From NCBI GenBank assembly GCA_023853785.1, contig JAJIRX010000842.1:1-64000 (forward strand): DNA of 64,000 bases, read 5' to 3'. The position numbers were made by a program, and so were the translations under genes. The notes under the pieces were generated by a model. It had not been told where the DNA came from and did no database searches. It worked only from the letters and a program-made list of their open reading frames with translations. The first letter of the stretch is position 1; every line of letters starts with the position of its first letter. Below are positions 1-11,400 of this stretch, one piece after another. Origin of the DNA: Psilocybe azurescens (taxonomy: Eukaryota; Basidiomycota; Agaricomycetes; Agaricales; Agrocybaceae).

Positions 1-2
1 GC

Positions 3-408
3 TGGGTAGATGAGGATCCAGGTGAGAACTCACGCCACCTTTTCATCATGACTGCTGAACATAGACTCTAGACATGTACTCTACTCTTTGCCTCGTGACG
101 GCCGATACGTCGAAGCTTCGTATGCGCACTCACTTCAGGGGCAATTCTGAGTCGGTGTACTACCAAGTGTTGTATGATATAATATTATCATTTGGGCTGA
201 CGGAATTGAAGGCTCAGATTGCCTGGAAGGATAGTAATGTGAGTATCCATGACTTCCTTCAACTTTCGCTGATACTATCACTGACATTTCGGGCATCGAA
301 CAAAGGTAAGTTTTGCAAGCCAATCGGCCCATTTGAATTGTTAGCTGAGCGTTTGTTAGGAGTCTTGCTGAAGTCGTTTACGATCCTGGCGAGCTTATCT
401 GCGACTGA
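3..408 (+). CDS. Hsp70-family-like protein, C-terminal end (5' partial)
   Basis: Only the last exons are in the window: 3-21, 72-238, about 292-305 and 360-408, ending at TGA 406-408. The joined frame reads WVDEDP, then MYSTLCLVTADTSKL, then YDIILSFGLTELKAQIAWKD, then GIEQR and EVVYD. This is the tail arrangement I know from the Hsp70-like proteins that are numerous in mushroom genomes; the ATPase part would lie left of position 1. Donor and acceptor are canonical except for the intron starting at 239, whose expected CAG acceptor reads CGG at 290-292, as if one A were missing. Family assignment rests on the C-terminal motif only, so the exact subfamily is uncertain. Confidence 0.5.
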
Positions 409-1417
409 CGGCAGTCGGATTTCCGTGTTTCTGGTTCTTCGTTTCGTTTTCAGTGTGCATATGTATACATATGCGCGTAATTCGTAATTTAAACCTTTTT
501 TTTGGACTAGTTCCGCCTAGCGCGTTTCGTTCAAGTTCGATTAGAAATATTCTGCCAACATATTGTCCTTATTCTTGCTGAAGATCTCTCATATAGAACT
601 GGACGCTGACAATAGCACAATGATAAACTGCGATCTACGAGTTTGGACGAATTGAAGGTTGAACGCTAAGGGCTCATATGTATAAATATGAAGCTACACA
701 TGTATGGGTCTAAGCTTGTGTCTACTACATAAGTACACAATGCACATATGCATATATTGCTGCTGGATCTTTGTAGGAAGTACCCTTGAATCGTCATCCG
801 AAGTCCAAAGTGCATCAAAGACTAGCCGTACAACGAAAATCACACTACAAGAACATAGATATCTACTCTGCGAGGGCCGGAGAAATGTCAATGGAATATT
901 CGAGGGAAAAGTCATGACATGCTCCACACTAAGCAGGTTTTGAAACTAAATCGGAGAGTGCCGTTGTGTTGAGTGGAGATTTGGGAGATTGGAGATTGAG
1001 CAATTCTTTGCGATAAACGAGCACCTCAATCAGATCCTCTGGACAACCTGCGATTCCAAACCGGGTAAGAAGTGCATCGAACAAAGAATTGACAGACTTG
1101 GCCCACGCGGAATGGGGGCAAAGGCCGCAGCTCAACAGATCCTTTCAGCAATAATTATACAAGGACCCCACCCGCGCCTGAGAGAGACTTATTGGGTGAG
1201 TCATGCGTGAGAAAGATGAACCCAAAGAGGAAGGCCTTTCAGAGTCCACAAGTCGTACATCAACATCCTCCTTATCATTATTTCTCTCTGGGAGACTTCT
1301 TTTAACCATCAACTGCACTCGAACCAAACTTCTTTAAGCTTTTTTACTTCCAACTCTGCACAGCAACGCCCAATTCTCGTACGAGGTCACCACAGAAGCT
1401 GCAAAGGAACGCAAACT
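409..1417. other. Intergenic stretch, 3' flank of the Hsp70-like gene and promoter of CDH1
   Basis: No coding exon could be supported here. The region holds the 3' flank of the left gene and the upstream region of the plus-strand gene starting at 1418. The short open frames at 694-1327 on both strands lack splice support and family resemblance. Confidence 0.5.
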
Positions 1418-3301
1418 ATGTCGGGATTCAAGAATTCACCGTATGGGAAGAGGCTGCGGGCATCGCATCGAGAAGCGGACGAGGACTCGACCCTCGGAAG
1501 AAATAGGGTCAATACAATATTTGGCGTCGGCCCTGCATCGTCCTCGACGCCTACTCTTGACTCGAGACCGACTACGGGAGACAGCAGCGGTCCCCAGAGT
1601 CACCGATCGACTTTCACGCGAACATGGTCATGAATTCGGCTTTGAATATGCCACGAATGGTGCGCGGGTACGGCGACAGATTCGTGCCATCCAAAGACTC
1701 TGGCGACCTCTGGACGTTGTATCATCTCATGGACGAGGGCGGATCATCGACTCCATCGAAGAACAGGATCATACCGTCGGAATCAGACGCTTTGAAAGGT
1801 ATGTTCCAGACATTTCTGTTTGGTTTGGATGAGGCGTTGTGCTGATTGCGCCACTCCATATCCGCTTAGAACAAGCAAACTCCATCTTCAACTCCATACT
1901 ACACACAGAAGTGACGCCTCCTTCCCCGCACAGGGCAGTCTTACCCACTCGTCCCCCCCGTTGCATCAGGATTGGGTAGCAATACCCTTCCTTCTACACC
2001 CACTCGCCGCCGCCTTTTCGCCTATAACTCCCCATCACATTCCAATCCAGCTACACCGACCCGTCGACTCGATACTCCTACGGACGAAGCTTACTCAATG
2101 AGTCCCGTTCGTGCGGAGAGCAGGCAACTCCTCGAATCACCCCGAAGGAAGCTTCGAAGTGTCTGCAAAACACCTTACAGGGTGCTTGATGCGCCAGAGT
2201 TCGCAGATGACTTCTATCTCAACCTCGTGGATTGGTCGAGCACCAATGTGCTAGGTGTGGGGCTTGGGTCGTGTGTCTACCTCTGGACGGCCCATAACGC
2301 GTCTGTTTCGAAGCTCTGCGACCTGACGCCGTCAAACGACACCATATCCTCCGTTTCGTGGGTGCAGAAGGGCAGCACGCTCGCTGTGGGGACCCTAGCT
2401 GGAAGACTGCATATTTACGACGCCAACACCCTACAGCTCCAACGGACGTATCTGCAGGCGCACTCGCAGCGGATTGGGGCGCTGGCCTGGAACACACATA
2501 TCCTGTCCTCCGGATCGCGAGATAGGATGGTGCACCACCGCGATGTGCGAGAGGCGTCGCCGCGCCCCGTGCGGAGGTGTTCAGGGCATCGGCAAGAAGT
2601 GTGTGGTCTGAAATGGAGCAACGACGGCGGGGCGGGGACGGCGACGCTGGCGAGTGGGGGCAACGACAATAAGGTGTGTATATGGGATCTGCGCGGGTCT
2701 GGGAGGCCGGGGGCGGGTGAGAGCAGGGGTGCGCCGATCGCTGGGGGCGAGGATAATATCCCGAATGATGTGCCGGTGTGGAAGTTCCATGAGCATACGG
2801 TGGCGGTGAAGGCGCTTGCGTGGGATCCGCATGTGTCGGGTATTCTGGCTACGGGCGGGGGCACGCAGGATAAGCATATCAGGTTCTGGAATGTTATCAA
2901 CAGCACGATGCTGCAGGAGCTGGATACGGGGAGTCAGGTCGGTTAACACTATTGTGTGCCTTGGAAGAAGAAGGATACTGACAATTGGGTTTTTCTATGC
3001 ATACATGTAGGTGTGCAACCTGATCTGGTCGTTAACGTCGCACGAGCTCGTCTCCACGCACGGGTTCTCATCGACGACTGCGCAGAACCAGATCTGCATA
3101 TGGAAGTACCCCGCGCTGAACATGGTCGCGTCGCTGACGGGACATACGAATCGGGTGCTGTATCTTGCGATGAGCCCGGATGGGGAGACGATTGTGACGG
3201 GGGCTGGGGACGAGACGCTGAGGTTCTGGAATGCGTTCCCGAAGGAGAAGAAGGAGAGTCAGAAGGAGAGTAGGCTGGACTATGGGAGGTTGATTCGGTG
3301 A
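1418..3301 (+). CDS. CDH1: Cdh1/Fizzy-related WD40 activator of the anaphase-promoting complex
   Basis: APC/C co-activator that recruits D-box/KEN-box substrates in late mitosis and G1. Seen: a C-box-like motif GDRFVPSK near 1672-1695, the linker [19 protein letters not shown] entering the propeller near 2170, seven-bladed WD40 core with [20 protein letters not shown] and [11 protein letters not shown], and a C-terminal Ile-Arg tail (LIR then stop) that in this family docks on the APC/C. Last intron is 2938-3010, final exon 3011-3301. A GTATGT donor at 1799 starts another intron; its acceptor is either 1868-1869 (giving the family-like [13 protein letters not shown] but then a frame break at the C7 run 1953-1959) or 1932-1933 (in frame). 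A further frame change lies between 1508 and 1620, possibly a weak intron 1508-1587. The start at 1418 ([10 protein letters not shown]) is the first in-frame ATG. Identity is secure; N-terminal exon structure is not. Confidence 0.9.
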
Positions 3302-5270
3302 TGCTGCGGTGTTGGGTATCGGGTGTTGGGTGTCGGGCGTCGGGTGTTGGTGTCAAACTGTCTTTCGGGTCGGTCTAGGGTGCGCAGCGTCGGCGGCAAT
3401 GTTTCGGTCTCCAAATTCAGTCATCCTCCATCCATGCACCCACCCTTCACGAGACATGGCTACGAAGAAGGCTGGCTTTGATAGCTGGTTTCCATCCTTC
3501 CTGGCTCTGCTAGCTCTTCCGCCTCATCCCTCTCCGCTCGGCCCTCAAAAAAAATATCAAAACAAAGGAATCTATGCCATGGATTGCAGGACATCATAAT
3601 CATCCTTCCCTGCACTACTATCCTCTACTGCCAAATTATGCCCTGCAATTTGTCTTTCTCGCTTCGCACATCAACTTGGCGCAATTCAACCTGGGATGTC
3701 ACCCACAATCCAACCCAGTATTGTGCAAACAACATCGTTCAACCAACCAACCAACCTGCCTGCCTGCCAACCATGGATTACGGGGTTCGGATCAGAAGCT
3801 ATGGTCTGGAAACTCAAAACATGTATTCAACTTACTCGGTGGCACCAATTCGCCCGTCTCCCACCTCAACCAACCATCTCTAACTATGCCCGCCTTCTCC
3901 ATCCCCCTACCTCTTATGCACCCAGGCCCAGTTCCCAGTTTCTCTCTTTTCTCCATTTCAATTTTTTTTTGATATTTTTTGCTATCGCCTTGTTTTGTTT
4001 CTCCTTTTTTTCCTTTTCTCTCAGAATGTACGATTTATGCTCCTCCTTCCTGTTTCTCCGTGTTTTTTTCGACCATGTCTTTTTTCGGCTGTTTTCCTAT
4101 GTCACTTGTGTTTTATGTTTTATGTTCTAGTTTTGTATGCACATCCCACTTTTCTTTTTCTCTTTCTTTCTTCCCTTTTTCTCTTTGCCGATTTGCCGAT
4201 TTGTCGATTCGTTCACGTTTCATCTCAATAACCTGATTTTCGTCGCCGTTGTCGCCATCTGCTCGGACGGACGCAGTTGTACGCCGTCGTTTGTTGGCGT
4301 CACGGTCGGAGAATTTGTAGTTTCTGTACGTACGTCATCAAGTTTGTTACCCCTCTACAGGTTCTCTCTTCTCTTACTCTCTTCTCTATCGTTTTGTCCT
4401 TCTGTCCTTCCCTCTCTCGTATCTACCCTCCATCGCCCCTCGCCCCTTGATTTTTGGACATGAATCTACATCTCATCCTCTCATCCCTCATCCCCACCGC
4501 CCATGCAATGTCATTCAAGCCTATTCATTCCGTCCTGTTGGGCTCAACCCAATCCAACTCAATCAACTCAATCTCCGTTCCCCGTTCCTATTTCCGCGCC
4601 AGTTCCAGTTCCAATTTCAAATTGTGCCATAGCTAAAGCGTTTCTTTCCTCGAAACGCGCATATCTATCTACCTACTCTGCCTGTTTTCTACCGTCCAAC
4701 CATCCCTACCTATACAGCGTCCATACCATACACACATACATACAGATTCTTAGTACGTTCTCTTCTCGTTGAACCTAGTCATACTACCATAACTTATCAA
4801 TTGAATTTTCACGACTGTTCGTAAAGGTTTCGAGTGAAGCTTGAAAGCACTTGTCTTCCCGAGTTTGCGCAATTCTACAATACTTAATCGAATGCATATG
4901 GTGGGCAAACGTGTCCGTGTTCTGAGTCTTCTGACGATGTACATGCCCATTAAGTTTATGAATGTATTGTTTATCCTATTGAAGCATGAATGTCGAGGAA
5001 GTTAAGTACCGAGAAACTGCCAGGTTGCGTAGAGAGTATGGTCATAGGAAGTCAATTGTCATGTGTAACATAATATGTTCGAAGCTTCTCGGAATGTTGT
5101 CATCATTTTATTTCAACGGGTCTGAGGGGTTAGGGGGGTTCTGTAGGGTTGTTATAAAGAGGTACGTTTTTTGGATTTTATGTTGACATTCGAGACACCT
5201 TTGGCCGTTTCGAAACTTCCAATTTCATAGTTTCCAGCCAACTTGGCAATTATCTGCATCGAAATTGCTT
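3302..5270. other. Long intergenic region with pyrimidine-rich tract
   Basis: About 2 kb without a supportable gene. From about 3600 to 4760 the plus strand is strongly T/C-rich with very few purine runs; open frames there (for example 3574-3972, 3696-4130, 4137-4463) are translations of low-complexity CT sequence (Phe/Ser/Leu/Pro rich) and show no splice or family support. Short simple repeats include AACC units near 3740-3755 and TGCC units near 3757-3768. The tract could be a long 3' UTR, a promoter CT-block or an untranslated RNA; the sequence does not decide. Confidence 0.5.
3308..3352 (+). repeat. Degenerate GGTGTYGGG-type tandem repeat
   Basis: Right after the CDH1 stop the sequence consists of about five degenerate copies of a 7-9 bp G/T-rich unit (GGTGTTGGGTATC, GGGTGTTGGG and relatives). 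It is G-rich on the plus strand and could in principle form G-quadruplex structure. Seen directly; function unknown. Confidence 0.5.
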
Positions 5271-5817
5271 ATGCGTCTCGGCTCCTTTGTGTAAGTCATG
5301 GGCCTGGCTAGAGTTTGAAGGTTTACCCTCAGAAATTAGGGGTCACTGACTCTTTATGTAGCATCGCTTTCACGCTCGCTGCGTTTAGCCATGCTGCCGT
5401 TGCAGCCAACCTCCAGCCGCCTGTAAATCGCACCGCCGGAGCAGAAACTCAGGCCTTCTGGACTGTCAGCCCCAGGGACCATGCGTCGTGGACGCTCTTC
5501 CTCATGGACCCAGCGTATGCCTTTGGGTTGTATGCAATATTGGGGAGGAATATTGATAATTCGTTGGGATATGCCAATATCACGCTGCCTGCTACTCTCG
5601 ATCCTAGGTGAGATATTCATCGGCGTTGCGACTGGTGGCGGAGAAAAAAGAAGTTGACTGCTTGAATGCTATACAGCAAGGATTATGTTTTGAAATCTGT
5701 GGATAATGAGTAAGTGGTGTCTTTTGCACTTGAGACTGAACTCATTCTCTTGTTTAATATGATAGAAATGTGGATTGGGTATTCCAAACGAGCCCGATAT
5801 TCCATATCACAGCGTAG
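5271..5817 (+). CDS. Small secreted Kre9/Knh1-like domain protein
   Basis: Four exons, 5271-5290, 5362-5607, 5677-5709 and 5766-5817, join in frame to a 116-residue protein. All introns have GTAAGT or GTGAGA donors and TAG/CAG acceptors. Residues 1-22 (MRLGSFVIAFTLAAFSHAAV) form a signal peptide. The mature part is a single Ig-like beta domain with FWTVSPRDHASWTLFLMDP, then NIDNSLGYANITLP, then YVLKSVDNENVDWVFQTSP, the order of motifs in the Kre9/Knh1-like N-terminal family (tW..sp..f.l.l.dp; i..N.d.s.g...v.lp; Y.v.l.d....dvya.S..F.I). Two N-glycosylation sequons (NRT, NIT) are visible. Family members are extracellular or wall-linked proteins connected to cell-wall glucan assembly. Unlike many relatives, this one lacks a Ser/Thr-rich GPI tail and ends right after the domain. 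Confidence 0.7.
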
Positions 5818-6731
5818 AAGACTTTAGTAGTTGCCCGTGGAGTACTAGCCGATCATCTGTCAGGGTATAAGAAGTGTATTGATTCGACCGAGAACCTCAG
5901 TTGAAGAAGTTTGTTAGAATTCCTCGTCTCTAAAAAAATCCATGTTCCATAAAGATCAAAAGAAATTTGTCAGAAGTTTGTCTTCGAAGTTGCTCCGAAG
6001 TTCGCTTCGCCTCTTTGTCGAGAATCGTAAACAAAAGCTGAGGGCCTACAACCGACGGCCAGGAGAAAGAAAGCAAATATAGAGAACAGTAAGATGATGA
6101 CCATAAGACATAGACAAGCGATGACTTAGGCGCAAGACAAAACGTGTTCCGCAAAATGGAACGTGGTTCTTTTGAAAATAGGTGAGATGGCTCAGCGAAG
6201 ATTCCCTGGGTACCTATAAAGGTATTCAGGATAACAAAAATAGGAGATCAAAACGAGGACTAACCAATCCGTGAAACCAGCTTATGAAATGGGGGCGGAA
6301 CGATCACACAACGGGGACCTATACGCAAACAAGAAACAGAAGACTCTAATCGACAGACTTGCCTCTATTTTAAACGCATAGCCCTAAGGACGTGTACAAC
6401 AGGTCTATAAATTTGTTTCTCCCCGTTTATAAAATGGAAAACCTCGTAGCATCCACGCCGTACGTTATCGAAATAAATCAAACAATCCGCATATCGCTCA
6501 CGTCGCCGTCGTCGAACACCTGTCGCTATCCTCTATCATTCCCGCTCGCGTTTCATTGAATCGTCTCTCATTGTAGTTGGCACTCTCGGGGCTATCTACG
6601 GACAAACTCACTCTCAGGACTCTTCTGTCTTGCTTGACACCTTTCAGCAACCGAACGCCGTACTACGACCAATTGTCGTAGTCGACACTTTAAACTGAGG
6701 ATCTCAGTCCCAACTAGGACAGTCTAGATCT
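5818..6731. other. Intergenic, no gene seen
   Basis: The region between the secreted-protein gene and the 3' end of the minus-strand candidate gene. No splice-supported coding segment was found on either strand. Confidence 0.4.
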
Positions 6732-8070
6732 TCAGACGGTCAGATCAATTATATGCCTTGGTGTGCAGGGCGCAAAGACGATGGCTCTGAGAATCTGGGC
6801 GAAAAGGCTCTGAGTATCTTTTAACCATCGAGAATTGGGAACTGAAAAGAAAGCAAGCAAACTGGAGAACTGAAATTTGGAGCAGGTGCCTGAGTTCGGA
6901 TATGTTATCGACAAGCGTAAGATGAATCGTAATTCGAAGTGTGAAATAGAAAACCGAATTATAAGAAAGCAGGAGAGCGGAAGAATAGACCACATGCGAT
7001 GTCATTTCATGTAGAAACCGAAAGCTTCAACCGAGAAGCTTACCTGCGATGCAAACTTTGAGCTAGGACGCGACGAGAGACATCCGATGATATAGAACGA
7101 GGCACACGTCAACAGAGGCTTTGAAATTCCGGGTAAAGGAGCTCTAGTTATCAATAAGGCTTGTTGGAAGTAAAAGTCGGGAGAGTGGAACGAGAGATCA
7201 CAAAATTTCAAGTAAACTATCAGTACTGCCAATTATAGACAACTATCGAGATGAGCATTAGAGGTGCATGAGCGAAGAGAGTATGACAGAGGTACATTGA
7301 TGACCAGGGAGAGAACAATAGACGTTGGTTGTGATGGTATACCTGGTTTGATACACATTTTCGTCTCCCTTTCATCTGATAATGCGGTGGCTTTCTGCAG
7401 GACATTAAGGTGATTAACGTCGTAGATAACATACCAAAGTCGTACAGACCTCAACTGTTTCCGTAGATCCTGCTTTGACCTCTTCTACAAGAGCATCGAG
7501 ACTGGATGCCGATTTCATTGCCTTTGCCGGATACAAATCCATATCTTCAAATGACAGGGTAGTTCTGTAACGATTGGCTGCGGATGAGAAAATAAATATG
7601 AGAAAACTACATGGAGGATAGAAGAAGAAGATGATCTTGAGTTATTGGGCTCACCAGGCGCAGATAATCTTGGGCGAAGATGAGATAAAAGAACGAAATA
7701 AGGGTTAAAAAAAAAAAAAGACTGAAAGGAAACCTACATGATATGGCGATGAACTCGACAGAGATCTTCAGCACTGGGTGGAATAGTTGGTCGAGGGAAG
7801 TATGGAGTCACAAGTGCCGGGAAATGTATGATCGGTTGGGTGTTCGAATGGTCTGGGCGAGCGGACAGCAAGAAGGCAGGTAATTAGTATGCAAGGAAAA
7901 TAACGAAAAGAGCAAAGATATCAAAAGGGAGGCCGGAAAGGATGGAAAATAGCAAAATCGGCGACACGAAGGAAACGCGTAGAAGATGAACTCTGCTTCC
8001 AACGCATAGACTGCCCTGCTCAGCCACCCACCAAACCACGGACCAGACAAATAACAAGGAACGGAGGGTA
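6732..8070 (-). CDS. Probable multi-exon gene of unknown function
   Basis: No long open frame exists, but splice-like signals on the minus strand join several open segments. An exon near 7590-7435 reads NRYRTTLSFEDMDLYPAKAM and continues to VEEVKAGSTETVEVCTTL; a 40-nt intron with GTATGT and CAG ends leads in frame to KATALSDERETKMCIKP at 7394-7343, ending at a GTATAC donor. A segment with ISKPLLTCASFYIIGCLSS ends at a CAG/GTAAGC donor at 7044. A last exon reads either to TGA 6732-6734 (ILRAIVFAPCTPRHIIDLTV) or TGA 6745-6747 (VKRYSEPFRPDSQSHRLCAL). Upstream, a segment near 7840-7737 reads FPALVTPYFPRPTIPPSAED. The start was not located. No family is recognised, and the 40-nt intron is at the short limit. 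A spliced non-coding RNA is the main alternative. Confidence 0.35.
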
Positions 8071-8485
8071 CCTGGTGGAAAGTAGCTGCACACGGCTCTT
8101 AGAGCTTAGAGCCCAGTGAGGTGGGGGCGTATACGATCTCTACAGATCAACATATCATCGTCGCTGCCACGGATTCTTGCAGGCCAGGTGTGGGTGCTGA
8201 GGACTGAGGGGCCAGGAAGAGGGAGGTGAGTGTCCGCGCAACACTGATAGGGTGCGAGTGCGACGACATTGCACAGATCTTGGCTGGTGCGGGTATATAT
8301 GTCATGGGCGACAGTCGGGTTAGGGTTTTAAATGTTCCCACCTCTGTCGGACGGTCGGTGAGATTTGACCAATTTTGTTGTCTCGGGACAGCCGCTAAGT
8401 TATCTTAGGATATAGCCTCACAACAGCCGCATGTACGCTGAGCGGTACAGCAGCTCAACGCTTGTTGTCTCTTGTTTTGATCGAC

Positions 8486-11400
8486 ATGGCGAAGGATAAT
8501 CCACAGAGTTCCAAGCAGTCCAAGTTCTCCAGCTGGCTTAGAAAGAGCCGGAGCGGGAGGCCAAGTACGACACCCACCCAATCAACATCGTCTCCCCCTT
8601 TGGCCTCTTCAACAGCGCATTCTCGCGGTGAGACTGCTTTGGGTGAGCACCCTATCATCTCCCCGTTCATACTATAATTAAACTCAATGTAGAGTCATCT
8701 ATTGCTACCATTCCAAGTCGTATGCGTCAAATAATCACCTCGCAAACGGCGTACTTACCCAAATCCTAGGTCATCGCACAGCGGCGTTATCTGACGCACT
8801 ACCACCAGCTAGTTTTTTAGTCGTTCAAGGTGATTGATTGTCTGAAGTTATCCCGATCGTCAAACTGATTGTCATCCGTAGATGAACCCAAATCTTCGGC
8901 CCAGCAAGCCACGACCACGACCACCTCTCTCGATCAATCTCGTGGTGAGAAGACAGTTACATATTACGTCGATCGGGTATTAACATTCCATTACCCTCCT
9001 CAAGGACTAGTCAGCAACCCCCAGAGGACGGTCAGACAGCGCAGAAGACAGCGTCAAGTACAAACGATGTCCTAGGGGTAATAGGAAGATCCATCTTGAC
9101 ACTCACAGTGAGGCTGCCAGAGATCTTAGACGGAAACCCAGTCAAGATGGCTCTTGGACTTGTGAAGCTGATCATCGAGATCCAAAAGGTTCGACGTGGT
9201 TCTTCACGCTGCCCACTAACTGACTATTGCCTCAGGCCGTGGCAGACAATATGGATGCCGTCAAACAAAGCCTAACTTCGACGCGCGCTCAGCTGGAGAC
9301 AGTGGAGAAGGCACTGGGAGATTGGACACCGAAGACTCCCCAAGACGGCCAATGGATAGACCAGTTCAAATTGTACAGTTTACAGTCTTCCCCAGCGAGA
9401 GCAAATTGACAACCATATCATAATTTAGGACCCTTGAAAAAGAATTGCACACATTGATCGAGCTGAGCAACGAGTGGCTCGTGAGGAAAGTTGCTGACCA
9501 TGAGGATGAGAAAACGCGTATCACGGGAATTTTCGAGCGCATCAACGAGGCTAGAGTGCAGTTTGAGGTGTGTACCGCCTCTTCCTTTTCGTATCTCCCG
9601 TTTTATATCTCTCGTTTATTTAGCTGGCGATCGGGATTAGAGTCTTTAAGAGTGTGTACGACATGGAGAGGGCACTCAGGGTTCGTATATCGCTTGTTTC
9701 GTGCATCTCATGGCTCATGGTTCCAACAGAAACTCTTGTTCAATGGTCTCACACCCTCGAAGATTGCCGACCACAAATACCACTTAGAGAGCCAAGAAGA
9801 GCGGCGCGTACGGCGCGAGGTATGCACGCCAGGAACCCGTGTCCGTATACTGGGCGATATCGTTACTTGGGCTAAGAATACCTCACGAGGCAGCCCAAAT
9901 GTCTACTGGCTCTTTGGTCGGGCTGGATCAGGAAAGACTACGATTGGCTATAGTGTTGCTCGTCGCTTCGAGTTCGCTGGCGATCCCAACGACACCATTA
10001 TCTTGGGAGGAAATTTCTTCTGCTCGCGACAGTTCGAGGAGAGTCGACTCTCTAAATGCATCATTCGTACGGTCGTGCATCACCTCGCGCACAAATGCAG
10101 GGCATTCGCTGACCAACTCTGTGACTTCGACACTGTTAATCAGAATGTCCATGCTCAGCTTGAGGATCTGCTCATTGCACCCTGGCAGGCGTCCAAACCT
10201 GCTAGGTGCCACGATCCATCGAAACCACCCCTATATTACCTTATTATCATCGATGCCCTGGACGAGATTGACGGGACAGGTGGATCCGAGTTTTTACGAG
10301 AGCTCCTGGATGTTATCGACAAAAACGAAAACCGCCTACAAGGGCTCAAGTTCTTCGTCACGAGCCGGCCAGACCCCAACCTTGTCAGACATGTGGACTC
10401 TCTCAAGTCAAAGCAACTTTACCGTCTTGAGGAGGTACCCCCGGACGAAGCGCAGGACGACATCAGAACATACCTGACGGCTGAACTCCCGCATTTTGTG
10501 GGGGTGAAGAGATCGAAGGTCTTGTAGAGCTGACGGCCGGATTATTCATCTATGCCGCCACTGTTGTGAAGTACTTAGTAACACGTGGACGGTCGGAGCA
10601 GCAGACTTTCTTGACGACGCTTCTAGCTTCCTCCAACTCGTTTAACCTGCAACCGTTGTCAAATAGGATGCCTTTCACATTGCTCGATACGCTATATTCT
10701 CAAATCCTCAATGAAGCTTTTCGTGATTTCATCCCCGAAGAGAAAGAATGGAAGAACCGGTGCAGCATCCTACACACATTCCTCTGTACCGCTGAGCGGA
10801 CGTCAACCTCTGTTGTTGCCGACCTTCTCTTCACTTCGGACTACACCGACGTCGCGGAAAAACTCCTCTCAGACCTGCATGCCGTGCTGTACCGCGAAGA
10901 TGGCCGAGTCCTGGCTTACCACAAATCTTTTTCTGACTTCATATTTGATGAGACTCGTTCAGGCAACTTTTGGTGTGATCAAGCGAAGCACCATCGACTT
11001 CTCGCCGAGTCCTGCTTTCGGTCAATGAAGGACGGATTGCGCTTTAACATAGCAAATATCTCTTCATCATTTGTGCTTGATGTAGACGATCCCAGGCTTG
11101 CGGACGCGGTCAAAGAAAACATCCCTCTTGTCTTGAGCTATTCTTGCCGGAACTGGAGTTACCATCTCTCCGCGGCCGCATCGACGATTCCAGATGGTCT
11201 GCATGACAGCATATCAGATTTCCTGCAACTTCGTGCATTATTTTGGATTGAGGCGATGAACCTCCTTGGTTTGCGTGGCCTCTGCCATTCGATGCTTCGA
11301 ACAGCGCATGACTGGGTTATGAGTTCCCAAGTGAGTTTCATCTTGATTAAATATCTCGTGATTGACTTACCGTGCCATTTAGGGCAGCGTTTCATTAGCA

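Noticed and set aside
1443..1832. A 129-codon plus-strand frame overlapping the CDH1 start
   Set aside because: It reads Arg-rich sequence out of frame with the C-box motif (GDRFVPSK) and is a shadow of the CDH1 exon.
3574..4772. Overlapping 80-144-codon open frames on the plus strand
   Set aside because: All are translations of low-complexity CT-rich DNA, in all three frames at once, without start context, splicing or family resemblance.
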